Assembly (NCBI GenBank): GCA_018267475.1
Contig: JAFDYI010000004.1
Span: 1-64,000, forward strand
Length of the DNA: 64,000 nt
Reading direction: 5' to 3'
Origin: Bacteroidota bacterium
GTDB taxonomy: Bacteria; Bacteroidota; Bacteroidia; B-17B0; Aurantibacillaceae
Shown: positions 18,546-27,773 of the stretch, one piece after another
How the letters are laid out: each line of letters opens with the position of its first letter
Position numbering within the stretch: position 1 is the stretch's first letter
The notes under the pieces: generated by a model
Databases searched by the model: none
Seen by the model: only the letters and a program-made list of their open reading frames with translations
Told to the model about the DNA's origin: nothing
Translations under genes and position numbers: made by a program

Positions 18546-18940
18546 TATTTAATTATAAACAAAATTTATTTCATATCTTTTTTGTGAAAATTTATTTTTT
18601 TATTGCTTTAATTTTTCGGTAATACGTTTGTAATCAATATATTATATTTAATAAAGAGATGAAAGTGGTTTTTTTATTTTTTTAAACTTATGATTACAAT
18701 CAGAAATATTGGGCGTCCCTTACTCTGCCGGTTACGGTGGCGCCATCCCGTTTTTATAAATTATAAAATCTGCTTTAGGCAAGCGTGTTTCTGTTTTCCT
18801 TTCCCAAAAATGATGGGGCTTACCCAAGACAGTAAAAGTAAGTTTAAAAAAATGTAATGGGCACCATATTGCTTGATGCGTATATAGAAAACGAGTTGTT
18901 TTTTTTGTTCAAAGTAAAAAAGGTATTTTTCGTTTGGTTT
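18546..18940. other. Long intergenic region upstream of the MBL gene
   Basis: About 400 bp without a credible gene. It contains a 9-bp perfect inverted repeat (TTGTAATCA at 18628-18636 and TGATTACAA at 18691-18699). Next to it is a GC-rich block at about 18710-18756 containing GGGCGTCCC, CCGGTTACGG and GGCGCC, resembling a REP-like or structured-RNA element within AT-rich DNA. No ORF with coding character was found; its role is unknown. Confidence 0.4.
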
Positions 18941-18943
18941 GCT

Positions 18944-18951
18944 TATTTTTG
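18944..18951 (+). promoter_or_regulatory. Putative -7 promoter of the MBL hydrolase
   Basis: TATTTTTG is a perfect TAnnTTTG element 19 nt before the ATG at 18971. It shows that the longer reading frame starting at 18857 is not the real start. Confidence 0.6.
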
Positions 18952-18970
18952 GAACCCTAATCAAAAGAAC

Positions 18971-19813
18971 ATGAAACTATACAGCGTAAACAGCGGTTAT
19001 TTTAAATTAGATGGAGGGGCCATGTTTGGTGTAGTACCAAAATCTATATGGAATAAAACCAACCCTGCCGATGAAAACAATATGTGTAGCTGGGCTATGC
19101 GCTGCCTGCTGGTAGAAATCAACAACCGACTGATATTAATAGATAACGGCATGGGCGATAAGCAAAATGAAAAATTTTTTTCGTTTTACTATTTGCACGG
19201 CACCGATACGCTTGAGAAATCATTAGCTAAGCATGGCTTTTGTTTTGATGATATTACCGATGTATTTCTTACTCATTTGCATTTTGACCATTGTGGGGGC
19301 AGCGTAAAGTACACGGATAGCAGCCGCAGCGCCCTAACGCCTACTTTTAAAAATGCACGGTATTGGAGCAACAAACAACATTGGGAGTGGGCTACCCACC
19401 CCAACCCGCGCGAAAAGGCCAGTTTTTTGAAAGAAAACATCATGCCTATATATGAAAGCGGGCAACTGCATTTTATAGAAAAAGAAGGGGAGTGGCTTCC
19501 GGGTTTTGAAACTCTTTTTGTAAACGGGCATACCGAAAGTATGATGCTGCCCTTGCTACACTACAAAAACAAAAAAGTACTTTTTTGTGCTGACCTACTC
19601 CCCTCGGTAGGGCACCTGCCCATTCCGTATGTGATGGGTTATGATGTACGCCCCCTGGAAACTTTAAAAGAAAAAGAACGCGTTTTGCAACAGGCCGCAA
19701 AAGAGGAATGGCTGCTGTTTTTTGAGCACGACGGCGTAAACGAAAGTGTTACCGTACAAAATACCGAAAAAGGCATTAGAGCAAATCACTTCTTGAAAAT
19801 AGCAGAGTTCTAG
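18971..19813 (+). CDS. MBL-fold metallo-hydrolase
   Basis: This soluble metallo-beta-lactamase-fold hydrolase of about 280 residues has the dizinc motif HLHFDHCGG and downstream metal-ligand segments (VNGHTESM, FCADLLP and FFEHDG). The start ATG 18971 (MKLYSVNSGYFKLDGG) matches family N-termini and follows the promoter octamer. The arrangement resembles lactonase/AttM-like or SoxH-like MBL proteins, but the substrate cannot be told. It converges on queG with a 35-bp gap and appears to be monocistronic. Confidence 0.88.
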   Translation: MKLYSVNSGYFKLDGGAMFGVVPKSIWNKTNPADENNMCSWAMRCLLVEINNRLILIDNGMGDKQNEKFFSFYYLHGTDTLEKSLAKHGFCFDDITDVFLTHLHFDHCGGSVKYTDSSRSALTPTFKNARYWSNKQHWEWATHPNPREKASFLKENIMPIYESGQLHFIEKEGEWLPGFETLFVNGHTESMMLPLLHYKNKKVLFCADLLPSVGHLPIPYVMGYDVRPLETLKEKERVLQQAAKEEWLLFFEHDGVNESVTVQNTEKGIRANHFLKIAEF

Positions 19814-19848
19814 TAAAAAATTAGAAGTCCCTCAAGAAATATTCCGCT

Positions 19849-20781
19849 TTACAATTTTTCAGACAAAAAATCTAAATTTCGCTTAATGCCTTTGTAGCCG
19901 GTCCGTTTTAGCGCCGATTGTTTAAATACTTTGTTAAAAACATCTTGCGTTATTTCTTGCCACTGAGCAGCATCCCAGCTTAGCATATCGTGTGCATCAT
20001 TAAACAAAGGTTCTGAATGTGGTTTGCTAAAGCGATTCCAAGGGCACACATCTTGACAAATATCGCAACCAAAAACCCAATCATTAAAAGTATTTTTATA
20101 CTCTGTAGGGATATTTTCTTTCAGCTCAATGGTAAAATACGAAATGCACTTACTGCCATCTACCAGGTAGGGCGCCGCAATAGCCTGCGTGGGGCAAGCA
20201 TCTATGCAACGGGTGCAAGAGCCGCAGTAATCTTTTATAGCGGTATCGTATTCTAGTTCTAAATCGATGATAAGCTCGGCAATAAAGAAAAAAGAGCCGT
20301 TGTTTTTTGTAATTAAATTATTGTTTTTTCCTATCCAGCCTAAGCCTGATTTTTTTGCCCAAGCTTTATCCATTACCGGTGCTGAATCTACAAAGCACCG
20401 CCCATTTATTTCACCTATTTTTTCTTGCAAAGCAGATAATAAGGTTTTGCATTTATCTTTAATAATAAAATGATAATCTATCCCGTAAGCATATTTACTT
20501 ATTTTGGGCGCCTTTGGGTTTTGTTTTTTTTCGGGATAGTAATTAAGTAATAAAGAAACGACCGATTTAGCTCCTTCTACCAATAAGCGTGGATCTAAAC
20601 GTTTATCAAAGTAGTTTTCCATATACTGCATGTTTCCATGTTTATTTTCGCGCAGCCACTTTTCTAAGCGAGGGGCTTCTTCTTCTAAAAAAACAGCTTT
20701 TGAAATACCGCAATAATCAAAACCCAATTGCTTTGCTTGCTGTTTTATGAGGGTGCTATATGTTTGTTTAAAGGAGTTCAT
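19849..20781 (-). CDS. queG: Epoxyqueuosine reductase QueG
   Basis: This cobalamin- and Fe-S-dependent enzyme performs the last step of tRNA queuosine synthesis, reducing epoxyqueuosine in the wobble position. Two ferredoxin-like 4Fe-4S clusters are visible: [16 protein letters not shown] and [13 protein letters not shown]. Family segments [14 protein letters not shown] and [14 protein letters not shown] are also present. The ATG at 20781 was chosen over a TTG one codon earlier, giving 310 residues. A strong hairpin terminator lies immediately upstream, so queG must use its own promoter or read-through. Confidence 0.94.
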   Translation of the reverse strand: MNSFKQTYSTLIKQQAKQLGFDYCGISKAVFLEEEAPRLEKWLRENKHGNMQYMENYFDKRLDPRLLVEGAKSVVSLLLNYYPEKKQNPKAPKISKYAYGIDYHFIIKDKCKTLLSALQEKIGEINGRCFVDSAPVMDKAWAKKSGLGWIGKNNNLITKNNGSFFFIAELIIDLELEYDTAIKDYCGSCTRCIDACPTQAIAAPYLVDGSKCISYFTIELKENIPTEYKNTFNDWVFGCDICQDVCPWNRFSKPHSEPLFNDAHDMLSWDAAQWQEITQDVFNKVFKQSALKRTGYKGIKRNLDFLSEKL

Positions 20782-20787
20782 CAATAA

Positions 20788-20814
20788 AAAAGCCGTTCAT
20801 TGCGAACGGCTTTT
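20788..20814 (-). terminator. Rho-independent terminator after the DksA-like gene
   Basis: An 11-bp perfect stem (AAAAGCCGTTC with GAACGGCTTTT, 5-nt loop) begins 19 nt after the stop of the DksA-like gene and ends in a T-rich run on the minus strand. The flanking runs on both sides would also let it work in the other direction. Confidence 0.85.
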
Positions 20815-20832
20815 GCTTTTCTATTTTATAAA

Positions 20833-21858
20833 TTAGTTGTCGTATTGGTTTATTTTGGCATCCATGCTTAAGGTGGCGTGCGGCACGCTGCGCAAACGTT
20901 CTTTAGGGATTAACTTACCGGTTACACGGCATATACCATACGTTTTGTTTTGAATACGAATAAGCGCGTTTTGTAAAGACATAATGTATTTTTCTTGACG
21001 CACTGCCAATTGCGCTACTTCTTCTTTAGATAGCATATCACTTCCGTCTTCTAACAATTTAAAAGTAGGAGAAGTATCGTCTGTACCGTGGTTATCGGTA
21101 TTGGTAAGTGTTTGTTTCAACAAATCATAATCTGTTTTAGCCTCGTTTAGTTTAGACAAAATAATGTTTTTAAACTCTAACAATTCTTTATCGCTGTAGC
21201 GAGAGCGGGTGTCTTTATTGTTGATAAAGGGTTTAGGCTCTTCTTTTTTTGGCTTTTTGATAAGGTTTTTGGTAAGGTCTATTTTTATTACCTGCTTGCG
21301 CACAAAATCTTCCGAATCATACTGCTTTTTGGGCATACCTATTTTGGGTGCTCTGCCTCTTCTTTTTTTGCTTTTTTCTTTTTTCTCTTCTATTTCTTCT
21401 ACCGGAGCGTCGTCATCATCGTCATCAACAGTAAGAACCTCTGAGTCCATTTCCAATAAAGCGGTATCATCTAAGGCTTCTGGGTCTAGCTCCACATCAT
21501 CTGTAGCGCCTTTTTTCTTGCCACTGTCTTTTTTATTTTTGCCTTTTTTAGAGGCTTTACTTAAAGCAAGGGTTGTCTCTTTTTTTAATTTCAATTCTTT
21601 TTCTTCTTTTTTAGAAAGGTTTTTCTTTAGTTCTTTCTTCACCATCTTTTTCGCTTCTACTTTTTTAGGTTTTGCCGCAGCAACTTTTGCTTTGGGTATT
21701 GTTTTTACTTTTTTTACAGGTTTGGCACTTTTTTTAGCCGTAGGCTTTACTGCTTTTTTTACAGCGGGTTTCGCTGCTTTTTTAGCGATTTTTTTTGCGG
21801 CAGGCTTACTGATTTTCTTGGTAGGTTTTGCTGCCTTTTTGTTCGTTTTTTTGCTCAT
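20833..21858 (-). CDS. DksA/TraR-like protein with lysine-alanine-rich tail
   Basis: The C-terminal 120 residues resemble the DksA/TraR fold: a coiled-coil region ending in SLQNALIRIQNKTYGICRVTGKLIPKERLR. The zinc-binding cysteines are missing except one, as is common in Bacteroidota members. Residues 1-110 are Lys/Ala/Pro repeats of the histone-H1 type (such as KKAAKPAVKKAVKPTAKK), followed by an acidic linker (about 120-170) and a basic KKRRGRAPK patch. It may contact RNA polymerase through the DksA part and DNA or RNA through the tail. It follows ileS by 10 bp and ends at a terminator. Confidence 0.85.
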   Translation of the reverse strand: MSKKTNKKAAKPTKKISKPAAKKIAKKAAKPAVKKAVKPTAKKSAKPVKKVKTIPKAKVAAAKPKKVEAKKMVKKELKKNLSKKEEKELKLKKETTLALSKASKKGKNKKDSGKKKGATDDVELDPEALDDTALLEMDSEVLTVDDDDDDAPVEEIEEKKEKSKKRRGRAPKIGMPKKQYDSEDFVRKQVIKIDLTKNLIKKPKKEEPKPFINNKDTRSRYSDKELLEFKNIILSKLNEAKTDYDLLKQTLTNTDNHGTDDTSPTFKLLEDGSDMLSKEEVAQLAVRQEKYIMSLQNALIRIQNKTYGICRVTGKLIPKERLRSVPHATLSMDAKINQYDN

Positions 21859-21868
21859 ACGTGTACTT

Positions 21869-24800
21869 TTAATTTAATTTTTCAACACTAACGTGTGTAC
21901 GTACGCCCTCATTCAATTCAACCAACATGCTTTTTTGAGCGTCTAAGACATCCACCATTTGCAGGTTTCCCGTTAGGGTTTCCGAGCAAATATACACTAA
22001 ATTATTTTTTATAGCGTTATCTAAAGCGTTATTTTTTTCAATTTGTATAAAAATTTTATCGGTAACATCAAATCCTTGATCTTTTCTGATGTTTTGTATC
22101 CTGTTTACCAATTCTCTGGCCAAGCCTTCTTGTTTTAACGAATCGCTAAGTGTAACGTCTAAAGCTACTGTTATCGCACCGTTGTTAGCTACTTTCCAGC
22201 CCGGTATATCTACCGGAATAATTTCTACATCTTCGGTTTCTAATAGTATTTCTTCGTTTTCTATAACAATAGGGTAATGGTTGTTTTTCTCTATCCCTAA
22301 AATAATTTCTTGTGGGTGTTGAGCTGCAAAGGTTTGTACGGCTTTCATGTGCTTACCGCATTTTTTTCCTAATGTTTTAAAATTTAATTTTAGGTTTTTT
22401 ACTATTTGCGTTTTGCTTTCGTCCACAAACTCTATTTCTTTTACATTTACTTCGGCCAATATAAGTTCTTGCACCGCTTCTATTTGTTTTTTAAAATGAT
22501 TGCTTAGTATTGGGATTTGTATTTTTTGTAAGGGCTGCCTTACTCTAATATTTTCTTTTTTGCGAATGGATAAAAGCATCGATGAGATTTTTTGAGCCAG
22601 CTCCATGCGTTCTTCTAGCGAAACATTTATGTACTCTTCATTTGCTTTAGGGAAATCGCTAAGATGAACCGATTCGGCACTTTGCTTTTGGGTAATACGG
22701 TTTAAATCTAAAAACAATTTATCGCTAAAGAAAGGGGCTATAGGGGCTGTTAATTGCGCCAAAATATCCATGCAGTGGTACAAGGTTTGGTAGGCGGCTA
22801 TTTTATCGTTGCTGTATTCTCCTTTCCAAAAGCGACGACGACACAGGCGCACGTACCAGTTGCTTAAATGTTCATCTACAAAGGTTTCTATAAAACGCCC
22901 TGCCCGATGAGGCTCGTAGTTCTCATAAGCTTCCGAAACATTTTTTATTAAGGTGTTGAGTTCTGAAATGATCCATCGGTCAATTTCGGGGCGCTCTTGC
23001 ACCGGAATGTCTTTTTCAGCATAGGTAAAGCCATCTACATTGGCATAAAGGGCAAAAAAGGAATAGGTATTATATAGGGTGCCAAAAAATTTGCGCTGTA
23101 CTTCTTCAATACCTTCGGTATCAAATTTTAAGTTATCCCAGGGGGCCGCGTTGGTAATCATATACCAGCGGGTGGCATCGGGGCCGTATTTCTCAAGGGT
23201 ATCAAAAGGGTTTACGGCATTGCCTAAGCGCTTACTCATTTTGTTGCCGTTTTTATCTAACACCAAGCCGTTGCTTACTACGTTTTTGTAGGCCACGCTA
23301 TCAAAGCACATAGCGGCTATGGCGTGTAGTGTAAAGAACCAACCGCGGGTTTGGTCCACCCCTTCTGCAATAAAATCAGCCGGGTAGTATTTTTTTTCAT
23401 CAATCAGTTCTTTGTTTTCAAAGGGGTAATGAAGTTGGGCGTAGGGCATGGCACCGCTATCAAACCATACGTCAATTAAATCGCTTTCGCGAAACATTTT
23501 TTTTCCATTTCGTTCTAAAACGATGTTATCTACATAGGGTTTGTGTAAATCAAAAGAAGCATAATTTTCTTTTGAAAAAGTATTTGGAATAAATTTTTGT
23601 AACGGATTATGACTCATTACTTTTTTGTTGATGGCATGTTCTATTTCTTTTTGCAATTCTTCAACGCTCCCAATAATTAAATGCTCTGTTTTATCTTCGC
23701 TAACCCAAATAGGAAGTGGGATGCCCCAAAAGCGCGAGCGAGAAAGATTCCAGTCGTTTAGATTTTCTAGCCAATTACCAAAGCGCCCGCTACCGGTGGC
23801 TTCGGGTTTCCATTGTATGGTTTGGTTTAGCGCTATCATGCGCTCTTTCATGGCAGTGGTTTTTACAAACCAACTATCTAATGGGTAGTATAATACGGGT
23901 TTATCGGTACGCCAGCAATGCGGGTAACTATGCTCATAGGTTTCTTTTTTAAAGAGTTTGCCTTCTTCTTGTAGTTTTAGTACAATGCGTTCATCAACGC
24001 TAAGATATACTTTTAGGTCTTTTATTTTTCCGCTACTTTCTAAAATTTGTTTTTGTTTTTCAAACTCAGTTTTTTTTTCTTCTTCGCTTAGGTAGGCTTC
24101 TTTTACATATTCTTCTCCATAAAGAAAGACATCATCTTTTACTTCGGGTACAAATTTACCGCGTTTATCAACCAAAGTTAATGAACCGATGCCGTTTTGT
24201 TTGGCCACTCGAAAATCGTCGGCACCAAAAGAAGGAGCGATATGCACAATGCCGGTACCATCAGAGGTGGTAACAAAATCACCCACTATAACTTTAAACG
24301 CATCGCCTTCGGGTTTTACAAAAGGAAGCAATTGCTGGTAAGAAATACCGGCTAATTCAGCGCCTTTAATTACAGTTAATAAAACATCACTACTATGCTC
24401 TATTTTTCCCTGCTCAGCTAATATCGTCAGAGGATTGACAGGAATTGCCACAGACTGATTATTAGATTCGGCCGTATGATTAAAACCTAAAGGATGTTTG
24501 GTTGATTTAGGGAAATAGGAAAGGTATCTTTCCTTTGCTATAATTATATTTATTCTTTTGTTTGGAATAAATGGGTGATCAACATTGGCTAATACATAAT
24601 CAATATCTTTCCCTACTGCCAAAGCGGTGTTAGAAGGAAGCGTCCATGGCGTGGTGGTCCATGCTAAGAAGTAAACATCTCCTTTTAGATTTTTATTTTT
24701 AAATTGCGAATGATCCACCGCTTTAAACATAACGGTGGCGGTTCGGTCTTTTACATTGCGATAGCAGCCGGGCTGGTTTAATTCGTGCGATGATAAGCCG

Positions 24801-25381
24801 GTGCCCGCTGCGGGTGAGTAAGGTTGTATGGTATAGCCTTTGTATAATAAGTTTTTTTGGTGTAGGTTTTTTAGCAGCCACCACACGCTTTCTATGTAGG
24901 TGTTATCGTAGGTGATATAAGGGCTCTCCATATCTACCCAATAGCCCATTTTTTGGGTAAGGTCTTGCCATTTGTCGGTGTATTTCATCACCTCTTTGCG
25001 GCAGGCCTGGTTGTAATCTTCTACCGAAATATATTTAGTGCTGTTTTTATTTCCAATATCTTCTTTGGTAATACCCAATGATTTTTCTACGCCCAGCTCT
25101 ACAGGCAGCCCGTGCGTATCCCAGCCTGCTTTGCGTTTTACCTGAAAGCCTTGCATGGTTTTATACCGGCAAAAAATATCTTTGATGCTACGCGCCATCA
25201 CATGGTGTATGCCGGGTAAGCCGTTGGCACTAGGGGGGCCTTCGTAAAACACAAAAGGCGTTTTTCCTTGGCGTAGGCTTACCGATTTTTTAAAGGTGTG
25301 GTTTTGCTCCCAATCCCTTAAAACATCTTTTGCAATTTGCGAAAGGTTAAGCTGTTTGTATTCGTTATATTTTTTACTCAT
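21869..25381 (-). CDS. ileS: Isoleucyl-tRNA synthetase
   Basis: This class Ia aminoacyl-tRNA synthetase charges tRNA-Ile in the cytosol and edits valine. The protein has 1170 residues. The HIGH-equivalent motif is in PPSANGLPGIHHV and the second signature is KMSKR in NGNKMSKRLGN, the form found in the long eukaryote-like type of IleRS. An inserted editing domain follows the first half of the catalytic core. The anticodon-binding region carries YVRLCRRRFWKGE. The ATG at 25381 is 25 nt from a TATCTTTA near-consensus octamer. It forms an operon with the DksA-like gene. Confidence 0.97.
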   Translation of the reverse strand: MSKKYNEYKQLNLSQIAKDVLRDWEQNHTFKKSVSLRQGKTPFVFYEGPPSANGLPGIHHVMARSIKDIFCRYKTMQGFQVKRKAGWDTHGLPVELGVEKSLGITKEDIGNKNSTKYISVEDYNQACRKEVMKYTDKWQDLTQKMGYWVDMESPYITYDNTYIESVWWLLKNLHQKNLLYKGYTIQPYSPAAGTGLSSHELNQPGCYRNVKDRTATVMFKAVDHSQFKNKNLKGDVYFLAWTTTPWTLPSNTALAVGKDIDYVLANVDHPFIPNKRINIIIAKERYLSYFPKSTKHPLGFNHTAESNNQSVAIPVNPLTILAEQGKIEHSSDVLLTVIKGAELAGISYQQLLPFVKPEGDAFKVIVGDFVTTSDGTGIVHIAPSFGADDFRVAKQNGIGSLTLVDKRGKFVPEVKDDVFLYGEEYVKEAYLSEEEKKTEFEKQKQILESSGKIKDLKVYLSVDERIVLKLQEEGKLFKKETYEHSYPHCWRTDKPVLYYPLDSWFVKTTAMKERMIALNQTIQWKPEATGSGRFGNWLENLNDWNLSRSRFWGIPLPIWVSEDKTEHLIIGSVEELQKEIEHAINKKVMSHNPLQKFIPNTFSKENYASFDLHKPYVDNIVLERNGKKMFRESDLIDVWFDSGAMPYAQLHYPFENKELIDEKKYYPADFIAEGVDQTRGWFFTLHAIAAMCFDSVAYKNVVSNGLVLDKNGNKMSKRLGNAVNPFDTLEKYGPDATRWYMITNAAPWDNLKFDTEGIEEVQRKFFGTLYNTYSFFALYANVDGFTYAEKDIPVQERPEIDRWIISELNTLIKNVSEAYENYEPHRAGRFIETFVDEHLSNWYVRLCRRRFWKGEYSNDKIAAYQTLYHCMDILAQLTAPIAPFFSDKLFLDLNRITQKQSAESVHLSDFPKANEEYINVSLEERMELAQKISSMLLSIRKKENIRVRQPLQKIQIPILSNHFKKQIEAVQELILAEVNVKEIEFVDESKTQIVKNLKLNFKTLGKKCGKHMKAVQTFAAQHPQEIILGIEKNNHYPIVIENEEILLETEDVEIIPVDIPGWKVANNGAITVALDVTLSDSLKQEGLARELVNRIQNIRKDQGFDVTDKIFIQIEKNNALDNAIKNNLVYICSETLTGNLQMVDVLDAQKSMLVELNEGVRTHVSVEKLN

Positions 25382-25406
25382 AACAGAGGCTTCAAAATTA
25401 AGCCCA

Positions 25407-25432
25407 TAAAGATACGGTTTTTTTTACTTTTG
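25407..25432. promoter_or_regulatory. Divergent promoters of ileS and the CarboxypepD-like gene
   Basis: Minus-strand TATCTTTA (25407-25414, one mismatch) serves ileS. Plus-strand TACTTTTG (25425-25432, perfect) serves the gene at 25484. The two elements are 10 bp apart. Confidence 0.5.
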
Positions 25433-25483
25433 TGGCATATAAACGTATAAACCCATTAAATAACCCTATTTTAGCCGCTTGTT

Positions 25484-26302
25484 TTGGTAAAAAAAATCAC
25501 CATATTTTTTATGCTTTGTGCTTCTTTGGCTTTTGCCCAAAAGGGCGAGCGTAAGTTTATTATAAATGGAATTATTTATCAAAACGATAGCAGCACGGTA
25601 ATGCCTTATGTGTATTTAATAGATACCAAAACGGGCAATGGTACTATGAGCGATTTTAACGGAAAATTTACCATTATAGCCCAAAACAGCGATACCCTGG
25701 TGTTTCAATATGTGGGCTATGGCAGGCGCCGCTACCCCGTATCGTTCATTAAAAATATAAACGACAGCACCAAACAAGCATTAAAAATAGTGATGAAACC
25801 CATTATGGTGAACATGCAGCCCGTTACTGTAATGGCCACTAAAATAAAACCCAACGAAATTGATTACATGAAGCGCTACATCACACAGCACGCAAAACCC
25901 AGCGTTATTAGCGCCTTTCAAAGCCCTATTACGGCTTTGTACAACCAGTTTAGCCATAAAGGGCGCGCTGAGCGCAAGCTGCAAGAGATTTTTCAAAACA
26001 TCTTGATACAAGAAGAGGTAAATAAAAAATTTAACCCCGAAATTTTACGTCAATTAACTGAAGACGAAAACATTGATTTTGATGCTTTTAGAAGGTATGC
26101 TTGGCGTATTGATAATAATTTCATTATGGCGCACGAAGGCTACGATTTGTATGCTCCTATTATGTATTATTACCGCCAATACAAAAAGAGTGGGCAGCAG
26201 CAGCTTCCACCCGAACAACAACAGCCTTATGGGCAGCAACAGCCCCTCTATCAGCCACATAAAAAAACACAACCAAGCCCTATATTTTACGGAGATGAGT
26301 AA
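25484..26302 (+). CDS. Secreted CarboxypepD_reg-like domain protein
   Basis: This exported protein of 272 residues has a signal peptide (MVKKITIFFMLCASLAFAQ). An N-terminal beta-sandwich of the carboxypeptidase-regulatory type (about 25-110) includes PYVYLIDTKTGNGTMSDFNGKF, the module often found in front of TonB receptors. A middle part of unknown fold follows, then a Gln/Pro-rich tail (about 230-265). The start is TTG at 25484, since an in-frame TAG lies 10 nt upstream and the lysine pair of the signal peptide would be lost with the later ATG at 25511. It overlaps rlmD by 8 nt. The function is unknown. Confidence 0.82.
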   Translation: MVKKITIFFMLCASLAFAQKGERKFIINGIIYQNDSSTVMPYVYLIDTKTGNGTMSDFNGKFTIIAQNSDTLVFQYVGYGRRRYPVSFIKNINDSTKQALKIVMKPIMVNMQPVTVMATKIKPNEIDYMKRYITQHAKPSVISAFQSPITALYNQFSHKGRAERKLQEIFQNILIQEEVNKKFNPEILRQLTEDENIDFDAFRRYAWRIDNNFIMAHEGYDLYAPIMYYYRQYKKSGQQQLPPEQQQPYGQQQPLYQPHKKTQPSPIFYGDE

Positions 26303-27710
26303 AAAAAAATTTAGCCCCCAATTATTTCACGATGTTGAAATAGTAGATTTATCGTCGGAGGGGGCAGGTGTAGCCAAAATAAACGATTGGGTAGTATTTG
26401 TAGAGCAAGCTATACCGCAAGATATTTGCCATATACAGGTGTATAAAAAAAAGCACTCGTTTGGTTTTGCTAAAATTACCCAGTTGGTAAAGCCTTCGCC
26501 CTTGCGGGTACAAGCACCTTGCTCGCATTTTGGAGTATGTGGTGGTTGCAAGTTGCAAAACGTAGCGTACTCGGCGCAATTGCAACACAAACAGAATATC
26601 GTAAGTAATGCGCTGAAGCGTTTAGCAAAAGTGGAGGTAATGGAGATGCTGCCCATATTGGGTTGTGAGGATATCTATTACTACCGAAATAAATTAGATT
26701 TTGGGTTTTCAAATAAAAAATGGTTGAGCGAAGAAGAGATAAAAAACAGCGGTGTAATTGAAAACAGGAACGGCTGTGGATTTCATGTATCGGGGGCTTT
26801 CGATAAAGTGTTGGATATAGAACGGTGTCATTTGCAAGCCTCGCCATCAAATGAAATACGGAACGAAGTAAAGCAATTTGCTTTACAGCAAGGTTTTTCT
26901 TTTTTTAATATCCGCGAGCGCTCCGGCTTTATTCGCTCCTTAGTTATTCGCACCTCTTCTATAGGAGAGTTGATGTGCGTGTTTTCTTTTTACGATAATG
27001 ATGTAGAAAAAATAACTTGTTTATTGAAACATATTCAAGAAAAATTCCCACAAATAACCGCCTTGTTGTATGTAATAAACCAAAAAGGAAACGATACTAT
27101 ATTTGATTTGCCCATTCATATTTTTAGTGGCCGCGATTTTATTTATGAAGAGATGGAAGGCTTGCGTTTTAAGGTGGGGCCTAAATCTTTTTACCAAACC
27201 AATTCCAAACAGGCGCATCATTTATACAAAATAACGCGTCGGTTTGCCGCTTTGTCGGGCCACGAAAATGTGTATGATTTATATACCGGCACCGGTACTA
27301 TTGCACAATTTGTAGCCAAGCAAGCAAAAAAAGTAGTGGGCGTTGAGTATGTACCCGAAGCCATTGCAGATGCCAAACAAAACGCAGCACTTAACAAGGT
27401 AAACAACGCCTCTTTTTTTGCCGGAGATATGAAAGAGGTGCTTACAGATACCTTTATCTCTACACACGGTAAGCCCGATGTTATTATTACCGATCCTCCG
27501 CGCGCCGGAATGCACCCCGATGTGGTGGCTAAGCTGCTGGAGTTAGCCCCACAAAAAATAGTGTATGTAAGTTGCAACCCCTCTACCCAAGCACGCGACG
27601 TAGCCGCCTTGTCGCAAAAATATATTCTTAGTAAAGTGCAGGCGGTGGATATGTTTCCGCAAACGCTACACGTAGAGTGTGTTATTTTATTAGAATTAAA
27701 AGCAGAGTAA
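26295..27710 (+). CDS. rlmD: 23S rRNA (uracil-C5)-methyltransferase, RlmD/RumA type
   Basis: This SAM-dependent enzyme makes 5-methyluridine in 23S rRNA. A TRAM domain covers about residues 1-65 (DLSSEGAGVAKINDWVVFVEQAIPQD region). The Fe-S cluster cysteines lie in CSHFGVCGGCKLQ. The Rossmann core has DLYTGTGTIAQF, and the catalytic motif is SCNPSTQARD with PPRAG upstream. The ATG at 26295 (MSKKKFSPQ) gives 471 residues; an open frame extends further upstream but would overlap the preceding gene by more than 200 bp. The 8-nt overlap suggests coupling. RlmC and RlmD are hard to separate here. Confidence 0.9.
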   Translation: MSKKKFSPQLFHDVEIVDLSSEGAGVAKINDWVVFVEQAIPQDICHIQVYKKKHSFGFAKITQLVKPSPLRVQAPCSHFGVCGGCKLQNVAYSAQLQHKQNIVSNALKRLAKVEVMEMLPILGCEDIYYYRNKLDFGFSNKKWLSEEEIKNSGVIENRNGCGFHVSGAFDKVLDIERCHLQASPSNEIRNEVKQFALQQGFSFFNIRERSGFIRSLVIRTSSIGELMCVFSFYDNDVEKITCLLKHIQEKFPQITALLYVINQKGNDTIFDLPIHIFSGRDFIYEEMEGLRFKVGPKSFYQTNSKQAHHLYKITRRFAALSGHENVYDLYTGTGTIAQFVAKQAKKVVGVEYVPEAIADAKQNAALNKVNNASFFAGDMKEVLTDTFISTHGKPDVIITDPPRAGMHPDVVAKLLELAPQKIVYVSCNPSTQARDVAALSQKYILSKVQAVDMFPQTLHVECVILLELKAE

Positions 27711-27744
27711 AAACAACGCATTTTTAATACTGCCTATAATTGCT

Positions 27745-27752
27745 TATCTTTG
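27745..27752 (+). promoter_or_regulatory. Putative -7 promoter of mnmE
   Basis: TATCTTTG is a perfect TAnnTTTG element 21 nt before the mnmE ATG. Confidence 0.55.
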
Positions 27753-27773
27753 TTTTAAGATTGTACTGCAAAC

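Noticed and set aside
18857-18970. N-terminal extension of the MBL hydrolase
   Set aside because: The promoter octamer at 18944-18951 lies within it and the sequence is hydrophobic low-complexity.
21209-21877. Long plus-strand frame opposite the DksA-like gene
   Set aside because: It is the complement of Lys/Ala repeats, giving Phe/Leu/Ala-rich low-complexity sequence.
26073-26294. N-terminal extension of rlmD
   Set aside because: It lies inside the preceding gene in another frame and has no family similarity; ATG 26295 matches RlmD starts.
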